64,000 bases of DNA from Filimonas lacunae (GCF_002355595.1 NZ_AP017422.1:2170001-2234000); one strand, 5' to 3'; positions 8,300 through 18,508 are shown, counted from the first letter of the stretch. Notes: a model not told the origin generated them from the letters alone. A program made the numbers and translations.

Positions 8300-10309
8300 A
8301 TGGAAAATCTTAAAATACCCCGGTATATCCGTTGGATCGGAAATACGGGCATATTCTTTTTGTTACTAATGACATTGGCGCGTATTGTTTTGGTGTATGT
8401 ATTCAGAACACCTTCTCAAAAAGATACGGAGCTGATTGATGCTTATCTCATGGGCATGCGTTACGATTTGCGCATTGTGTCCATAGGCTGCCTGGTATTG
8501 TTTTTAATCGGGTCAATTCCCCCGTTACACCCCCTGCGCAAAAAATGGGGCAAGCGCATCGCCTTCTGGCTATGGGGCGTTTTTGCTACCATTTTAGCCG
8601 TTTTCTATATTGTAGATTTTGGCAACTATGCCTACCTGTCGCAACGTTTAAGTGCTACCTTGCTTAACTATGCAGAGGATACCAATATTTCCCTGAAAAT
8701 GGCCTGGCAAACCTACCATCTTGGTTGGACCATCCTGGGCCTTGTTCTTATTATAATAGTATTGCTGGCTTTTGTAAGGGTGTTGTATAACCGTGCATTA
8801 CAACAGCCAGGTCCATATAAAGCCAAACGTAGCGTAGCCTGGGGCATTTTGTTTTTCCTGTTACTGGGTTTAGGCATCTTTGGCCGTATAGGACAGTATC
8901 CATTGCGCTGGAGCGATGCCTTTGCTTTACGCGGGGGCGATTTTGCCGCTAACGTGGCATTAAACCCATTCCAAAGCTTTTTTAGCACGCTTAACTTCCG
9001 TCATGCCACCTTCGATGCCAAAAAAGTAAAGGCAGGGTATAGCTGGATGAGCAGCTATTTAGGGGTAGATAAACCAGATAGCAACACGCTCAATTATCAA
9101 CGTACCGAGCATGCCGATAGCCTGTTAACAGGTAAACCTAACGTGGTGCTGGTGATATGCGAATCGTTTAGCCTGTATAAAAGTTCTATGTCGGGCAATC
9201 CGTTAAATACCACACCTTTCTTCAACGGCCTTTGCCAGCAGGGTGTGTTTTTTAACCATTGTTTTACGCCTACTTATGGTACTGCTAAAGGAGTGTGGGC
9301 TACCATTACCGGTGTGCCCGATGTGCAGCTGTTTAAAACTGCCAGCCGTAACCCGGCAGCAGTAGATCAGCACAGCATCATGAACGACTTTAATGGTTAC
9401 GAGAAGTTTTACTTTTTAGGCGGTAGCGCCAGCTGGGCCAACCTGCGTGGGTTGCTTACCAACAACCTGCCCGAGCTGCATTTGTACGAGCAGGATGACT
9501 ATGAAGCTAAGAAAGTGGATGTATGGGGTATCAGCGATAAAAACCTGTTCCTCGAAGCCAATAAAGTGCTGAAACAACAGCAGAAGCCATTCTTTGCTAT
9601 TGTACAAACAGCCGATAATCACCGTCCTTATACTATTCCGGCAGAAGACATGCAGGAGTTTAAAAAGGAATCGGTGCCTTTAGATTCCCTGAAAAAATAT
9701 GGATTTGGCAGTGTGGATGAATACAATGCCTTCCGTTATACCGATTTCAGCTACCGTAAGTTTATAGAAGCTGCACAGAAAGAGCCTTATTTCAGAAACA
9801 CCATTTTCGTGTTTATTGGCGATCATGGTATTCCCGGCGATGCTTCGGCTATATTACCCAAAGCGTTTACCGACCAGGGGCTTACATTTGAAAATGTGCC
9901 TTTGTTGTTTTATGCTCCGGCCTTGATAAAACCCGAAACACATAGTTCTATTGCTTCACAGATTGATGTAATGCCTACTATTGCGGGACTGTGTAATATC
10001 AGTTATACCAACACGGCACAAGGACGTAACCTGCTGGACAGGCAACGACTGGCTACAGATTCAGGCCGCAGTAACTGTGCCTTTATCATTGATACCGAGA
10101 AGAAGCGCCTGGGCATTGTGAAGGGGGATTACTTTTACAGCTATGGTATGGATAACAGCAGCCCTGAACAGATCAGCAATATCCGTAACAACGATAATGC
10201 CCCTATAGCCGATTCCATTCGCAAACAATACCGCATGATGACGGATGCGTTTTACGAAACCTCCCGTTATTTGTTACTGAACAATAAAAAGCTGGAAAAC
10301 AGGAAGTAG
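8300..10309 (+). CDS. LtaS-type (alkaline phosphatase/sulfatase superfamily) phosphoglycerol transferase-like membrane protein
   Basis: 669 residues from the chosen start MENLKIPRYI. Five hydrophobic helices fill residues about 10-200, then an extracytoplasmic sulfatase-fold domain. Visible motifs are VVLVICESFS (first metal ligand), TPTYGTAKGVWATITG (candidate Thr nucleophile) and FIGDHGIPG (metal-binding Asp/His). This matches LtaS/MdoB/EptA-like enzymes that transfer phosphoglycerol or related groups to envelope polymers or act as sulfatases. Gram-negative homologues are generally linked to periplasmic glucan or lipid modification; the substrate here is unknown. The longer reading from 8174 overlaps the promoter and is rejected. 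Confidence 0.85.
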   Translation: MENLKIPRYIRWIGNTGIFFLLLMTLARIVLVYVFRTPSQKDTELIDAYLMGMRYDLRIVSIGCLVLFLIGSIPPLHPLRKKWGKRIAFWLWGVFATILAVFYIVDFGNYAYLSQRLSATLLNYAEDTNISLKMAWQTYHLGWTILGLVLIIIVLLAFVRVLYNRALQQPGPYKAKRSVAWGILFFLLLGLGIFGRIGQYPLRWSDAFALRGGDFAANVALNPFQSFFSTLNFRHATFDAKKVKAGYSWMSSYLGVDKPDSNTLNYQRTEHADSLLTGKPNVVLVICESFSLYKSSMSGNPLNTTPFFNGLCQQGVFFNHCFTPTYGTAKGVWATITGVPDVQLFKTASRNPAAVDQHSIMNDFNGYEKFYFLGGSASWANLRGLLTNNLPELHLYEQDDYEAKKVDVWGISDKNLFLEANKVLKQQQKPFFAIVQTADNHRPYTIPAEDMQEFKKESVPLDSLKKYGFGSVDEYNAFRYTDFSYRKFIEAAQKEPYFRNTIFVFIGDHGIPGDASAILPKAFTDQGLTFENVPLLFYAPALIKPETHSSIASQIDVMPTIAGLCNISYTNTAQGRNLLDRQRLATDSGRSNCAFIIDTEKKRLGIVKGDYFYSYGMDNSSPEQISNIRNNDNAPIADSIRKQYRMMTDAFYETSRYLLLNNKKLENRK

Positions 10310-10330
10310 TCTATTCACTTCTGCTTTCAG

Positions 10331-10379
10331 CCCGCAACAAAAAAGCCTTACTTTATCGGTAAGGCTTTTTTGTTGCGGG
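10331..10379. terminator. Strong bidirectional terminator
   Basis: A perfect 21-bp inverted repeat (10331-10351 with 10359-10379) with a 7-nt loop contains A6 and T6 tracts, so it can terminate in both directions. It sits between the convergent LtaS-type and methyltransferase genes. Confidence 0.9.
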
Positions 10380-10395
10380 TATATAACACCAGGGG

Positions 10396-11142
10396 TTATT
10401 TCTTCGCTTTGGTAGCAGTAATAATCATCCGCGGCGATTTACGCACATCGTAATGTCCCAGCTGGTAGTCGCCAAACACTTCCTGTACCTGCATGCCCTG
10501 GTAGGCCAGCATATCGGTAAAGTCGCCCAGCGAAAACTTGGCTACTTTTTCTGTATACAGGTGCTTGAGCAAATGACCATTCTGTTCTATCTGTATCTGT
10601 TTAAAGAAGTGGTCAGTATCCTGCCAGCGGGATATATGAAATATCGTGTCTTCAATTTTCTTGTTCTCTATTTTCACCAGGTGGTCTTCTGTGTAATGCA
10701 CGTTCAGGTAGTCAATTACAAAAGTGCCATTGGCGTTCAGGCTTTGTGCAATAGTGCGAAAAGCGGCATCATGCTCGCGCCTGGTTCTGAAATAGCCAAA
10801 ACTGGTGAAGAAGTTAAAGGCAAAATCAAAATAGTTGATCCACGAAGGCTGGCGCATATCGTGCTGATAAAAGTGCAGATGTTCGTCTTCACTTTCTTTG
10901 GCCACTTCTATGCTATCGCCCGAAATGTCAATTCCGGTAACATCAAAGCCCATTTCTGCCAATATTTTGCTGTGTCTGCCCCTGCCACAGGCCACATCCA
11001 GCATTTTACTGCCGGGGGCTGGTTGCACATGGGCTATCAGCTTTTTTATAAAATCCAGGGCTTCATTATCATTCCTGTTATTATATAACAGGTGATAATA
11101 AGGCGAACTAAACCATTCTTTGTACCATCCTTTCATCGGCAT
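10396..11142 (-). CDS. Class I SAM-dependent methyltransferase
   Basis: 248 residues. The glycine-rich SAM-binding motif I is MLDVACGRGRHSKILAEMG near residues 43-61, followed by the acidic strand DVTGIDISGDSIEVA and YQHDMRQP. The domain length and order fit small-molecule methyltransferases of the Methyltransf_25/11 group. The substrate is unknown. Two in-frame Met codons (11142 and 11136) are both plausible. The gene is divergent from glmM and shares a short promoter region with it. Confidence 0.85.
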   Translation of the reverse strand: MPMKGWYKEWFSSPYYHLLYNNRNDNEALDFIKKLIAHVQPAPGSKMLDVACGRGRHSKILAEMGFDVTGIDISGDSIEVAKESEDEHLHFYQHDMRQPSWINYFDFAFNFFTSFGYFRTRREHDAAFRTIAQSLNANGTFVIDYLNVHYTEDHLVKIENKKIEDTIFHISRWQDTDHFFKQIQIEQNGHLLKHLYTEKVAKFSLGDFTDMLAYQGMQVQEVFGDYQLGHYDVRKSPRMIITATKAKK

Positions 11143-11162
11143 AAACAGAGCTTATTATTGTG

Positions 11163-11200
11163 CAAATGTATTAACCCTGCCACAAAATACGCTAAGTTTG
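11163..11200. promoter_or_regulatory. Divergent -7 elements for the methyltransferase and glmM
   Basis: CAAATGTA at 11163-11170 reads TACATTTG on the minus strand (methyltransferase). TAAGTTTG at 11193-11200 faces glmM, 20 bp before its ATG. Both match TAnnTTTG exactly. The two promoters are only 22 bp apart, so a factor binding between them could affect both. Confidence 0.6.
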
Positions 11201-11220
11201 CCGGCACGAAACTTTAAAAT

Positions 11221-12603
11221 ATGTCGCTTATTAAAAGCATTTCAGGTATCAGGGGTACTATTGGCGGAAGACCAGGGGAAACGTTGAGTCCGCTGGATGT
11301 GGTAAAGTTTACAGCAGCTTATGGCACCTGGTTGTTACAGCAGCAACCCGATAACAAAAAAGTGGTGATAGGACGTGATGGAAGAATAAGCGGTGCATTA
11401 ATTCAACGCCTGGTGATTAGTACGTTAAATGCCCTGGGTATTGACGTGGTAGATCTGGATTTAAGCACTACACCTACCGTAGAAATGGCGGTGAAGTTTG
11501 AAAAGGCGGCAGGCGGCATTATTTTAACAGCCAGCCATAACCCGCAGGACTGGAACGCGCTGAAACTGCTGAACAGTGAAGGTGAATTTATCAGCGCTGC
11601 TGATGGCGCTACACTGCTGGAAATTGCAGCCAGCGACAACTATACATTTGCACCGGTAGATAAACTGGGTAGCTATACCGTTAATACTACAGCGTTAGAC
11701 AAGCATATTGAAGCAGTGATCAATTACCCGCTGGTAGATGTGGCAGCTATTAAAAAAGGCAAGTTTAAAATAGTAGTAGATGCTATTAACAGCACCGGGG
11801 CTATTGCAGTACCTGCTTTATTAAAGGCATTGGGCGTGAAAGATGTGGTGGTACTGAATGAAGAAATCAACGGCAAATTTGCCCACAACCCCGAGCCGTT
11901 GCCACAACACCTTACACAATTATGTAACGAGGTGGATAAACAACAGGCGCACCTGGGCATTGCGGTAGACCCTGATGTAGACCGTTTGTGTTTTGTTTGT
12001 GAAGATGGCAGCCTGTTTGGCGAAGAATATACACTGGTAGCGGTGGCCGATTATGTGCTGCAGCATAAAAAAGGCGCATCGGTAAGTAATATGTCCAGCA
12101 CCCGTGCGTTGCAGGATGTAGCAAAAATCCATGGCACCGAATATTTTCCCAGTGCAGTAGGAGAGGTGAACGTGGTAACCAAAATGAAACAGGTACATGC
12201 AGTGATTGGCGGCGAGGGTAATGGCGGCATTATTGTACCTGATTTGCATTATGGCAGAGACGCGTTAATAGGTATTGCCCTGTTTTTAACACAACTGGCG
12301 CACAGCAAAAAAAGCGTTCGTCAGCTGCGTAACAGCTATCCCGATTACTTTATGAGTAAGAATAAGATAGAGCTGGAAAATGGAGTAGACGTTAACAATG
12401 TGTTCACAAAAATACAAGACAAGTACAAAAACAACCCTATAAACAAGGAAGACGGCCTGAAGATTGAATTTGACAATGATTGGGTACATTTGCGTACAAG
12501 TAATACAGAGCCCATTATCCGGATTTATGCGGAAAGTAGCTTTGAAACTACCGCTGACAACATTGCCCGACGCCTGATGCAGGATATCAGGGAAAGCATG
12601 TAA
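11221..12603 (+). CDS. glmM: Phosphoglucosamine mutase / phosphohexomutase
   Basis: 460 residues, normal length for the family. It interconverts glucosamine-6-phosphate and glucosamine-1-phosphate for UDP-GlcNAc, peptidoglycan and LPS synthesis. Visible: N-terminal SGIRGTIGG, active-site phosphoserine loop TASHNP (Ser105), Mg-binding DPDVDR (Asp250, Asp252, Asp254), sugar-binding GGEGNGG and the C-terminal phosphate-binding RTSNTEPIIRIYAES. Bacteroidota homologues are annotated as phosphoglucosamine mutase, but phosphomannomutase activity is a real alternative. The cysteine desulfurase starts 42 bp downstream. Confidence 0.9.
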   Translation: MSLIKSISGIRGTIGGRPGETLSPLDVVKFTAAYGTWLLQQQPDNKKVVIGRDGRISGALIQRLVISTLNALGIDVVDLDLSTTPTVEMAVKFEKAAGGIILTASHNPQDWNALKLLNSEGEFISAADGATLLEIAASDNYTFAPVDKLGSYTVNTTALDKHIEAVINYPLVDVAAIKKGKFKIVVDAINSTGAIAVPALLKALGVKDVVVLNEEINGKFAHNPEPLPQHLTQLCNEVDKQQAHLGIAVDPDVDRLCFVCEDGSLFGEEYTLVAVADYVLQHKKGASVSNMSSTRALQDVAKIHGTEYFPSAVGEVNVVTKMKQVHAVIGGEGNGGIIVPDLHYGRDALIGIALFLTQLAHSKKSVRQLRNSYPDYFMSKNKIELENGVDVNNVFTKIQDKYKNNPINKEDGLKIEFDNDWVHLRTSNTEPIIRIYAESSFETTADNIARRLMQDIRESM

Positions 12604-12645
12604 TTACCTAGTCTTTTGTTAAAGAACAGAAATACAAACGAGTAC

Positions 12646-13773
12646 ATGAACAGAATTTATTTGGACAATGCAGCTACTACAACGCTCGACCCCGTTGTGC
12701 TGGATGCAATGATGCCGTATCTTACCACCAATTTCGGCAACCCATCCTCTATTTACAGCTATGGCCGCGAAAGCCGTCTGGCTATTGAGAATGCCCGTAA
12801 AACAGTTGCAAAAATCCTGAACGCCCACCCTGCAGAAATCTTTTTTACCAGCGGAGGCACAGAAAGCAGCAACACGGCTATTACCGCTTCCGTGCGCGAT
12901 CTGGGATGCAAACACATCATCAGCTCGCCCATTGAGCACCACGCCACTTTACACACGGTGGAGCATTTAAAGCATGCCGGTGAAGCCACTTTAAGCTATG
13001 TAAACATTTTGCCCGATGGCCATATTGATATGGAACATCTGGAGCAGTTACTGGCCGACAGTTCGGTGAAAACCCTGGTTACGCTGATGCATGCCAACAA
13101 CGAAATTGGTAACATGATTGACATTCATGCAGTAGGGGAGCTTTGCAAAAAGTACGATGCTATTTTTCATAGCGATACCGTACAAACAGTAGGGCACTTC
13201 CCGTTCGATCTGCGTAACACTTATGTGCATTTCATCAACGGTGCCGGCCATAAATTTCATGGTCCTAAAGGCGTAGGCATGTTGTACATCAACGAGAATG
13301 TAAAGATCAATCCATTTATACAAGGCGGTTCGCAAGAGCGCAACATGCGTGCAGGTACCGAAAACCTGTATGGTATTGTTGGTTTTGCCAAAGCATTGCA
13401 ACTGGCTACCGATAACCACGAAGCAGACAGCAATTACATCAGAGGCTTGAAATATTACATGTTTGAAGAGCTGAAAAAAGTAATTCCTGATGTTTCCTGT
13501 AATGGTGATGCTATGGGACGCAGCAACTACACTGTATTAAACGTAAGCTTCCCTAAAACAGAGAAAAGCGAGATGATCCTGTTTAACCTGGACATCAACA
13601 ATATCTGTGCTTCAGGCGGTAGCGCCTGTACCAGTGGTGCAGATGCAGGAAGCCACGTAATCAGGGCTTTTGCAGGTAATCCCAACCGTATGGCAGTGCG
13701 TTTCTCTTTCAGTAAGAACAATACCAAAGAAGAAATAGATCTGGCAGTAGCCAAGATCAAAGAACTGATTTAA
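12646..13773 (+). CDS. Cysteine desulfurase (NifS/IscS class V aminotransferase)
   Basis: 375 residues from MNRIYLDNAATT, the family's standard N-terminus. The frame extends upstream only by a TTG at 12616. PLP-binding Lys203 lies in GAGHKFHGPKG, and the catalytic Cys328 lies in SGGSACTSG, the long flexible loop of group I (IscS/NifS) enzymes. It removes sulfur from cysteine as persulfide for Fe-S cluster, thio-tRNA or cofactor synthesis. It sits between glmM and ispD (15-bp gap to ispD), so the three are probably co-transcribed. No iscU or suf genes are nearby, so I leave the symbol blank. Confidence 0.93.
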   Translation: MNRIYLDNAATTTLDPVVLDAMMPYLTTNFGNPSSIYSYGRESRLAIENARKTVAKILNAHPAEIFFTSGGTESSNTAITASVRDLGCKHIISSPIEHHATLHTVEHLKHAGEATLSYVNILPDGHIDMEHLEQLLADSSVKTLVTLMHANNEIGNMIDIHAVGELCKKYDAIFHSDTVQTVGHFPFDLRNTYVHFINGAGHKFHGPKGVGMLYINENVKINPFIQGGSQERNMRAGTENLYGIVGFAKALQLATDNHEADSNYIRGLKYYMFEELKKVIPDVSCNGDAMGRSNYTVLNVSFPKTEKSEMILFNLDINNICASGGSACTSGADAGSHVIRAFAGNPNRMAVRFSFSKNNTKEEIDLAVAKIKELI

Positions 13774-13788
13774 TACTCACCAGCGCCT

Positions 13789-14493
13789 ATGAAAAAAATA
13801 GCCGTCATAGTAGCAGGAGGTAACGGCACCCGTATGGGCAGTGTTACTCCCAAGCAGTTCCTCCTGTTGCATGACAAACCTGTGTTATGGCATACGCTTG
13901 CAGCTTTTTTGCAGTCATACCCCGATATGGAAGTGGTGCTGGTACTTCCGGAAGCGCATATACCTATAGGACAGGAAATTACCACTCAGTTACTTTCTGT
14001 TATTCCTGATGCTGCACAACGTGTGCGCATTACTGCCGGTGGCGAAACCCGCTACCAATCCGTTCAAAAAGGCTTACAGCAGGTACAGCAACCGGCTGTA
14101 ATATTTGTGCATGATGGCGTGCGGTGCATGGTGTCAAAAGCCCTGATACAACGCTGTTACGAGCAGGCAATTGAAAAAGGCAGCGCCATACCTGTGGTAA
14201 CGGCAACCGACAGCATTCGCCTGCTGGATACACTACCGGCAAACGGCCAGATGGGAGCCAGTGCAGTTGCCGATCGCGCCCGTGTTTGCATTGTGCAAAC
14301 CCCACAAACATTTATAAGTTCCATTCTTTTACCCGCATTTGAGCAGCCCTATAACGATGCTTTTACCGATGAAGCTACTGTGGCCGAAGCTGCCGGGCAT
14401 ACAGTGCACCTGGTAGAAGGCGATTATGCCAATATTAAAATTACCCGCCCGGTAGATCTGCTGATGGCAGAGAAGCTGCTGGCAGGGGAGTAG
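13789..14493 (+). CDS. ispD: 2-C-methyl-D-erythritol 4-phosphate cytidylyltransferase
   Basis: 234 residues, normal for the family. IspD activates MEP with CTP in the non-mevalonate isoprenoid pathway. The nucleotide-binding N-terminus AVIVAGGNGTRMG...PKQF, the middle VFVHDGVRC, the QTPQTF segment and the C-terminal DEATVAEAAGH...EGDYANIKIT are all characteristic. It starts 15 bp after the cysteine desulfurase and ends before a strong terminator. Confidence 0.95.
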   Translation: MKKIAVIVAGGNGTRMGSVTPKQFLLLHDKPVLWHTLAAFLQSYPDMEVVLVLPEAHIPIGQEITTQLLSVIPDAAQRVRITAGGETRYQSVQKGLQQVQQPAVIFVHDGVRCMVSKALIQRCYEQAIEKGSAIPVVTATDSIRLLDTLPANGQMGASAVADRARVCIVQTPQTFISSILLPAFEQPYNDAFTDEATVAEAAGHTVHLVEGDYANIKITRPVDLLMAEKLLAGE

Positions 14494-14537
14494 AATTTCT
14501 ATCTGCCAACGAACAAAGCATTTATGTGTAAAGCATA

Positions 14538-14569
14538 AAAAAAGCTTCACCGGAAAGTGAAGCTTTTTT
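14538..14569. terminator. Bidirectional terminator
   Basis: A perfect 13-bp inverted repeat (14538-14550 with 14557-14569) carries A6/T6 ends and a 6-nt loop. It lies between the convergent ispD and Gfo/Idh/MocA genes. Confidence 0.9.
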
Positions 14570-14585
14570 ATAAAGTAGATAGATA

Positions 14586-15560
14586 CTAGCTCTGATTGCC
14601 ACTACCTATTCTGTCCAGTATTTTATGCGCTACTTCCATAGCCAGGTATCCATCCAGTTCTGTTACCAGGGTTGGCTTATTGTGCAAAATGGAGTTTGCA
14701 AAAGCTTCCAGCTCGTCTTTAATAGCATTGCCAGGTGTAACAGCCGGGTTGGAAATAGCAATGGTTTTGGTGCCATTGTTGGTTTCCAGGTCAAAGGTAA
14801 ATACGCTTTCATCATCCCCTTCCTGTTTCAGGCGTATGATTTCCGTGTTCTTTTCCAAAAAGTCGATGCCAATGTAGGCGTCTTTCTGAAAAAGGCGCAT
14901 TTTACGCATCTTTTTCATACTAATGCGGCTGCTGGTTAAGTTAGCCACACATCCGTTATTGAATTCAATGCGCACGTTGGCAATATCCGGTGTATCTGTC
15001 ATTACAGATACACCGCTTGCCGAGATATTTTTTACATCGCTTTTTACCAGGCTAAGGATAATGTCGATGTCATGAATCATTAAATCCAGTATCACGCTTA
15101 CCTCTGTGCCGCGCGGGTTAAACTGTGCCAGCCTGTGCACCTCTATAAACATAGGGTTTAGCGGCATGTTCTGTATAGCACGGTACGCCGGGTTAAAGCG
15201 CTCCACATGTCCTACCTGCATTTTAATATTGGCTTCCTTGGTCATCTCCAGCAACTGGCGCGCTTCGTCCATGGTATAGGCAAGCGGCTTTTCCACAAAC
15301 ACGTGTTTGCCTTTGCGTATAGCCATTTCGCACAGTTTAAAATGGTGGTTGGTAGGGGCTACAATATCAGCAGCATCTACCTGTGCCATCAATTCTTCTG
15401 CACTGGCAAAACGTTTCAAACCATATTTTTCCACCACCTCAGCCGCTGTAACATCGTTGGGATCGAAAAAGCCTACCAACTCTATGTTCGACAGCTCTTT
15501 CCAGCTGTTCAGGTGAAACTTTCCTAAGTGACCTACTCCAAAAACGCCAACTTTTAGCAT
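14586..15560 (-). CDS. Gfo/Idh/MocA-family NAD(P)-dependent oxidoreductase
   Basis: 324 residues. The N-terminal Rossmann motif GVFGVGHLGKFHLNSW and the family signature FVEKPLAYTMDEA are clear. The C-terminal alpha/beta substrate domain contains IHDIDIILSLV, holding the conserved His region. Members oxidise or reduce sugars, inositols, UDP-sugars or biliverdin-like substrates; the substrate is not predictable here. It follows gcvP by 25 bp on the same strand, so it is probably in the gcvP transcript, although no metabolic link is obvious. Confidence 0.88.
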   Translation of the reverse strand: MLKVGVFGVGHLGKFHLNSWKELSNIELVGFFDPNDVTAAEVVEKYGLKRFASAEELMAQVDAADIVAPTNHHFKLCEMAIRKGKHVFVEKPLAYTMDEARQLLEMTKEANIKMQVGHVERFNPAYRAIQNMPLNPMFIEVHRLAQFNPRGTEVSVILDLMIHDIDIILSLVKSDVKNISASGVSVMTDTPDIANVRIEFNNGCVANLTSSRISMKKMRKMRLFQKDAYIGIDFLEKNTEIIRLKQEGDDESVFTFDLETNNGTKTIAISNPAVTPGNAIKDELEAFANSILHNKPTLVTELDGYLAMEVAHKILDRIGSGNQS

Positions 15561-15585
15561 GACAGGTTTGCGATTGTTTTAAAAA

Positions 15586-18471
15586 CTACGACATGTATGA
15601 TTCAATAGGCTCACAGGTACAAATCAGGTTCCTGTCGCCATGAGTATTGTTAATTCTTGACACGCTAGGCCAGAACTTGTTCTGCGTTACATAATATAAC
15701 GGGAACGCAGCCTGCTGGCGGGTGTAAGCATTGGTCCACTCATCTGCACAAATAATAGCCTGTGTATGCGGTGCATTTTTCAAGGCATTGTTCACTTTGT
15801 CTGATGAGCCGTTTTCAATGGCTTTGATCTCTTCGTAAATGCTGATCATAGCATCACAGAAGCGGTCCAGTTCACCTTTGTCTTCGCTTTCTGTAGGCTC
15901 AATCATAATAGTGCCTGGTACAGGGAAACTAAGGGTAGGCGCGTGGAAACCAAAGTCCATTAAACGTTTGGCTACGTCTTCTGCTTCAACACCGGAAGTG
16001 GTTTTGAACGGACGCAGATCTACAATAAACTCGTGGGCACAAGTGCCGTTAGAGCCACTGTATAATATTTTATAGAAGCTTTCCAGGCGTGCCTTCATGT
16101 AGTTGGCATTAAGGATAGCATATTCCGTTGCTCTTTTCACACCGGTTTTACCCAGCATTTTAATATAAGCATAGCTGATTAACAGGATAGAAGCGCTACC
16201 AAATGCTGCTGCACTTACAGCGTTGCCTTTGTTGCTGCTGCTCCACTCGCCGGTTAATAAAGTAGTGTGTGAAGGCAGGTAAGGAGCTAAGTGTGCTTTT
16301 ACACAAATAGGGCCCATGCCAGGACCGCCACCACCGTGCGGTATAGCGAAGGTTTTGTGAAGGTTCAGGTGGCAAACGTCAGCGCCAATGTTACCAGGTG
16401 AGGTTAAACCAACCTGTGCGTTCATATTAGCACCGTCCATGTAAACCTGACCACCATATTGGTGAATGGTAGCACAAATTTCTATGATGGTTTCTTCAAA
16501 CACACCGTGTGTAGAAGGGTAAGTAACCATTAAACCACCCAGGGTATCTTTATATTGTTCTGCTTTCGCTTTCAGATCGGCTACATCAATGTGTCCATCT
16601 TCGTCGCTTTTCACCACTACTACTTTCATACCGGCCATTACAGCGCTGGCAGGGTTAGTGCCGTGTGCCGAAATAGGAATCAGTACTACGTTGCGGTGTG
16701 CATTACCATTGGCTTTATGGAAGTCCATAATGGTTAACAAACCAGCGTATTCTCCTTGCGCACCACTGTTTGGTTGCAGGCTGCACGCGTCAAAACCGGT
16801 GATCTCGCTCAGGTATTTACCCAGCTCTTCAATAATCTGGCCGTAACCCTTTGCCTGATCGGCAGGAACAAACGGGTGCATTTGACCAAACTCAGGCCAG
16901 CTAACAGGAATCATTTCTGTAGCAGCGTTCAGCTTCATGGTACAGCTACCCAGGCTAATCATGCTGGTATTTAAGCTCAGATCTTTATTTTCCAGTTGTT
17001 TCAGGTAACGCATCATCTGGCTTTCGCTGTGGTGCGTGTTGAATACCGGGTGGGTAAGATAAGCCGAGCTGCGTTTAGCAAAGGCAGGTATGTTGAATAA
17101 TTCGTATTCATCTTCAAAACCGATGGTGGCTTCGTCCAGGCCTTTTGCTTCCGCAAAAATGTAAACGATGTCCAGTACATTGGTTTGGGTAGTGGTTTCG
17201 TCCAGTGCAATACCAATGGTTCCATCCGCAAAGTAGTGGAAGTTGGTCTGATGTTTTTCGGCAATTGGGCGAATTACCGCTGCGTCTGCTTCAATTTTCA
17301 GGGTATCGAAATATTGGGTGTTTACGTTGGTAAAACCTAATTCGGCTAAAGCAACGCTTAACGTTTGCGCCAGTAGAGAAACACGGCTGGCGATGGTTTT
17401 TAAACCTTGCGCACCGTGGTATACAGCATACATAGCAGCCATGTTGGCCAGCAATGCCTGTGCAGTACAAATATTAGAAGTAGCTTTTTCGCGTTTAATG
17501 TGTTGCTCGCGTGTTTGCAGCGCCATACGTAAAGCACGGTTGCCTTTGGCATCGATGCTCACACCAATGATACGGCCGGGGATGTTACGCTTAAATTCAT
17601 CTTTTGTAGAGAAGAAAGCAGCGTGTGGTCCACCGTAACCCATTGGAACACCAAAGCGTTGTGCATTACCTACCGCCACATCAGCACCCAGTTCGCCAGG
17701 GCTGGTTAACAGGGTTAATGCCAGCAGGTCGGTAGCCATGGCTACATAACCACCTACGTTGTGTACGTTGGCAATAAAACCACGGTAATCTTCTACGCTA
17801 CCGTTAGCGTTAGGATATTGTAACATGGCACCGAAATAGGTGTCGTCCAGCAATATCTCTTTATAATTACCAAATACCAGCTCTATGTTAATAGGAGTAG
17901 CGCGGGTAACCAATACGTCTTTTGTTTGTGTGAAGATGGCGTTGTCAACAAAGAATTTAGGTTTGCTGATAACATCGCCTTTGTTTACGTGGTGAAACAG
18001 CATGGCCATTGCTTCGGCAGCGGCAGTAGCTTCATCCAGCAGGGAAGCATTGGCTATTTCCAAACCGGTAAGGTCGCTTACCATAGTCTGGTAGTTCAAC
18101 AGGCTTTCCAAACGGCCTTGTGAAATTTCGGCCTGGTAGGGAGTATACTGGGTATACCATCCTGGGTTTTCAAACACATTACGCAGAATTACGCTGGGCG
18201 TAATGGTGTTGTAATAACCCTGGCCTATGTATGTTTTAAATAATTTATTCTTAGCTGCCGTCTGCTTTAACTCTTGTAAGTATTCAAACTCACCTATGCC
18301 TTCCGGCAAATCCAGTGGTTGCTTCAGGCGAATAGCTGCCGGAACTGTTTTTTCTATTAATTCCTCCACAGAGCTTACACCAATGGTTTTAAGCATGGCT
18401 TGCGTATCCGCTTCATTTACACCAATATGTCTGTTCTGGAATTCTGACGATTGTGCAGTAAATAAGTTCAT
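15586..18471 (-). CDS. gcvP: Glycine dehydrogenase (decarboxylating), P-protein
   Basis: 961 residues, full length for the fused P-protein. It decarboxylates glycine and passes aminomethyl to the H-protein in the glycine cleavage system. Two homologous halves are present: the N-terminal half has FIGQGYYNT and GVPMGYGGPHAAFF, and the C-terminal half holds the PLP lysine (about Lys706) in NLHKTFAIPHGGGGPG. The other gcv genes are not in the window. No glycine-riboswitch-like leader is visible; the start is only about 38 bp from a -7 box. Confidence 0.96.
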   Translation of the reverse strand: MNLFTAQSSEFQNRHIGVNEADTQAMLKTIGVSSVEELIEKTVPAAIRLKQPLDLPEGIGEFEYLQELKQTAAKNKLFKTYIGQGYYNTITPSVILRNVFENPGWYTQYTPYQAEISQGRLESLLNYQTMVSDLTGLEIANASLLDEATAAAEAMAMLFHHVNKGDVISKPKFFVDNAIFTQTKDVLVTRATPINIELVFGNYKEILLDDTYFGAMLQYPNANGSVEDYRGFIANVHNVGGYVAMATDLLALTLLTSPGELGADVAVGNAQRFGVPMGYGGPHAAFFSTKDEFKRNIPGRIIGVSIDAKGNRALRMALQTREQHIKREKATSNICTAQALLANMAAMYAVYHGAQGLKTIASRVSLLAQTLSVALAELGFTNVNTQYFDTLKIEADAAVIRPIAEKHQTNFHYFADGTIGIALDETTTQTNVLDIVYIFAEAKGLDEATIGFEDEYELFNIPAFAKRSSAYLTHPVFNTHHSESQMMRYLKQLENKDLSLNTSMISLGSCTMKLNAATEMIPVSWPEFGQMHPFVPADQAKGYGQIIEELGKYLSEITGFDACSLQPNSGAQGEYAGLLTIMDFHKANGNAHRNVVLIPISAHGTNPASAVMAGMKVVVVKSDEDGHIDVADLKAKAEQYKDTLGGLMVTYPSTHGVFEETIIEICATIHQYGGQVYMDGANMNAQVGLTSPGNIGADVCHLNLHKTFAIPHGGGGPGMGPICVKAHLAPYLPSHTTLLTGEWSSSNKGNAVSAAAFGSASILLISYAYIKMLGKTGVKRATEYAILNANYMKARLESFYKILYSGSNGTCAHEFIVDLRPFKTTSGVEAEDVAKRLMDFGFHAPTLSFPVPGTIMIEPTESEDKGELDRFCDAMISIYEEIKAIENGSSDKVNNALKNAPHTQAIICADEWTNAYTRQQAAFPLYYVTQNKFWPSVSRINNTHGDRNLICTCEPIESYMS

Positions 18472-18508
18472 AAATTAAATGAGGTTGACCATTTTTAAAA
18501 AGGATGCG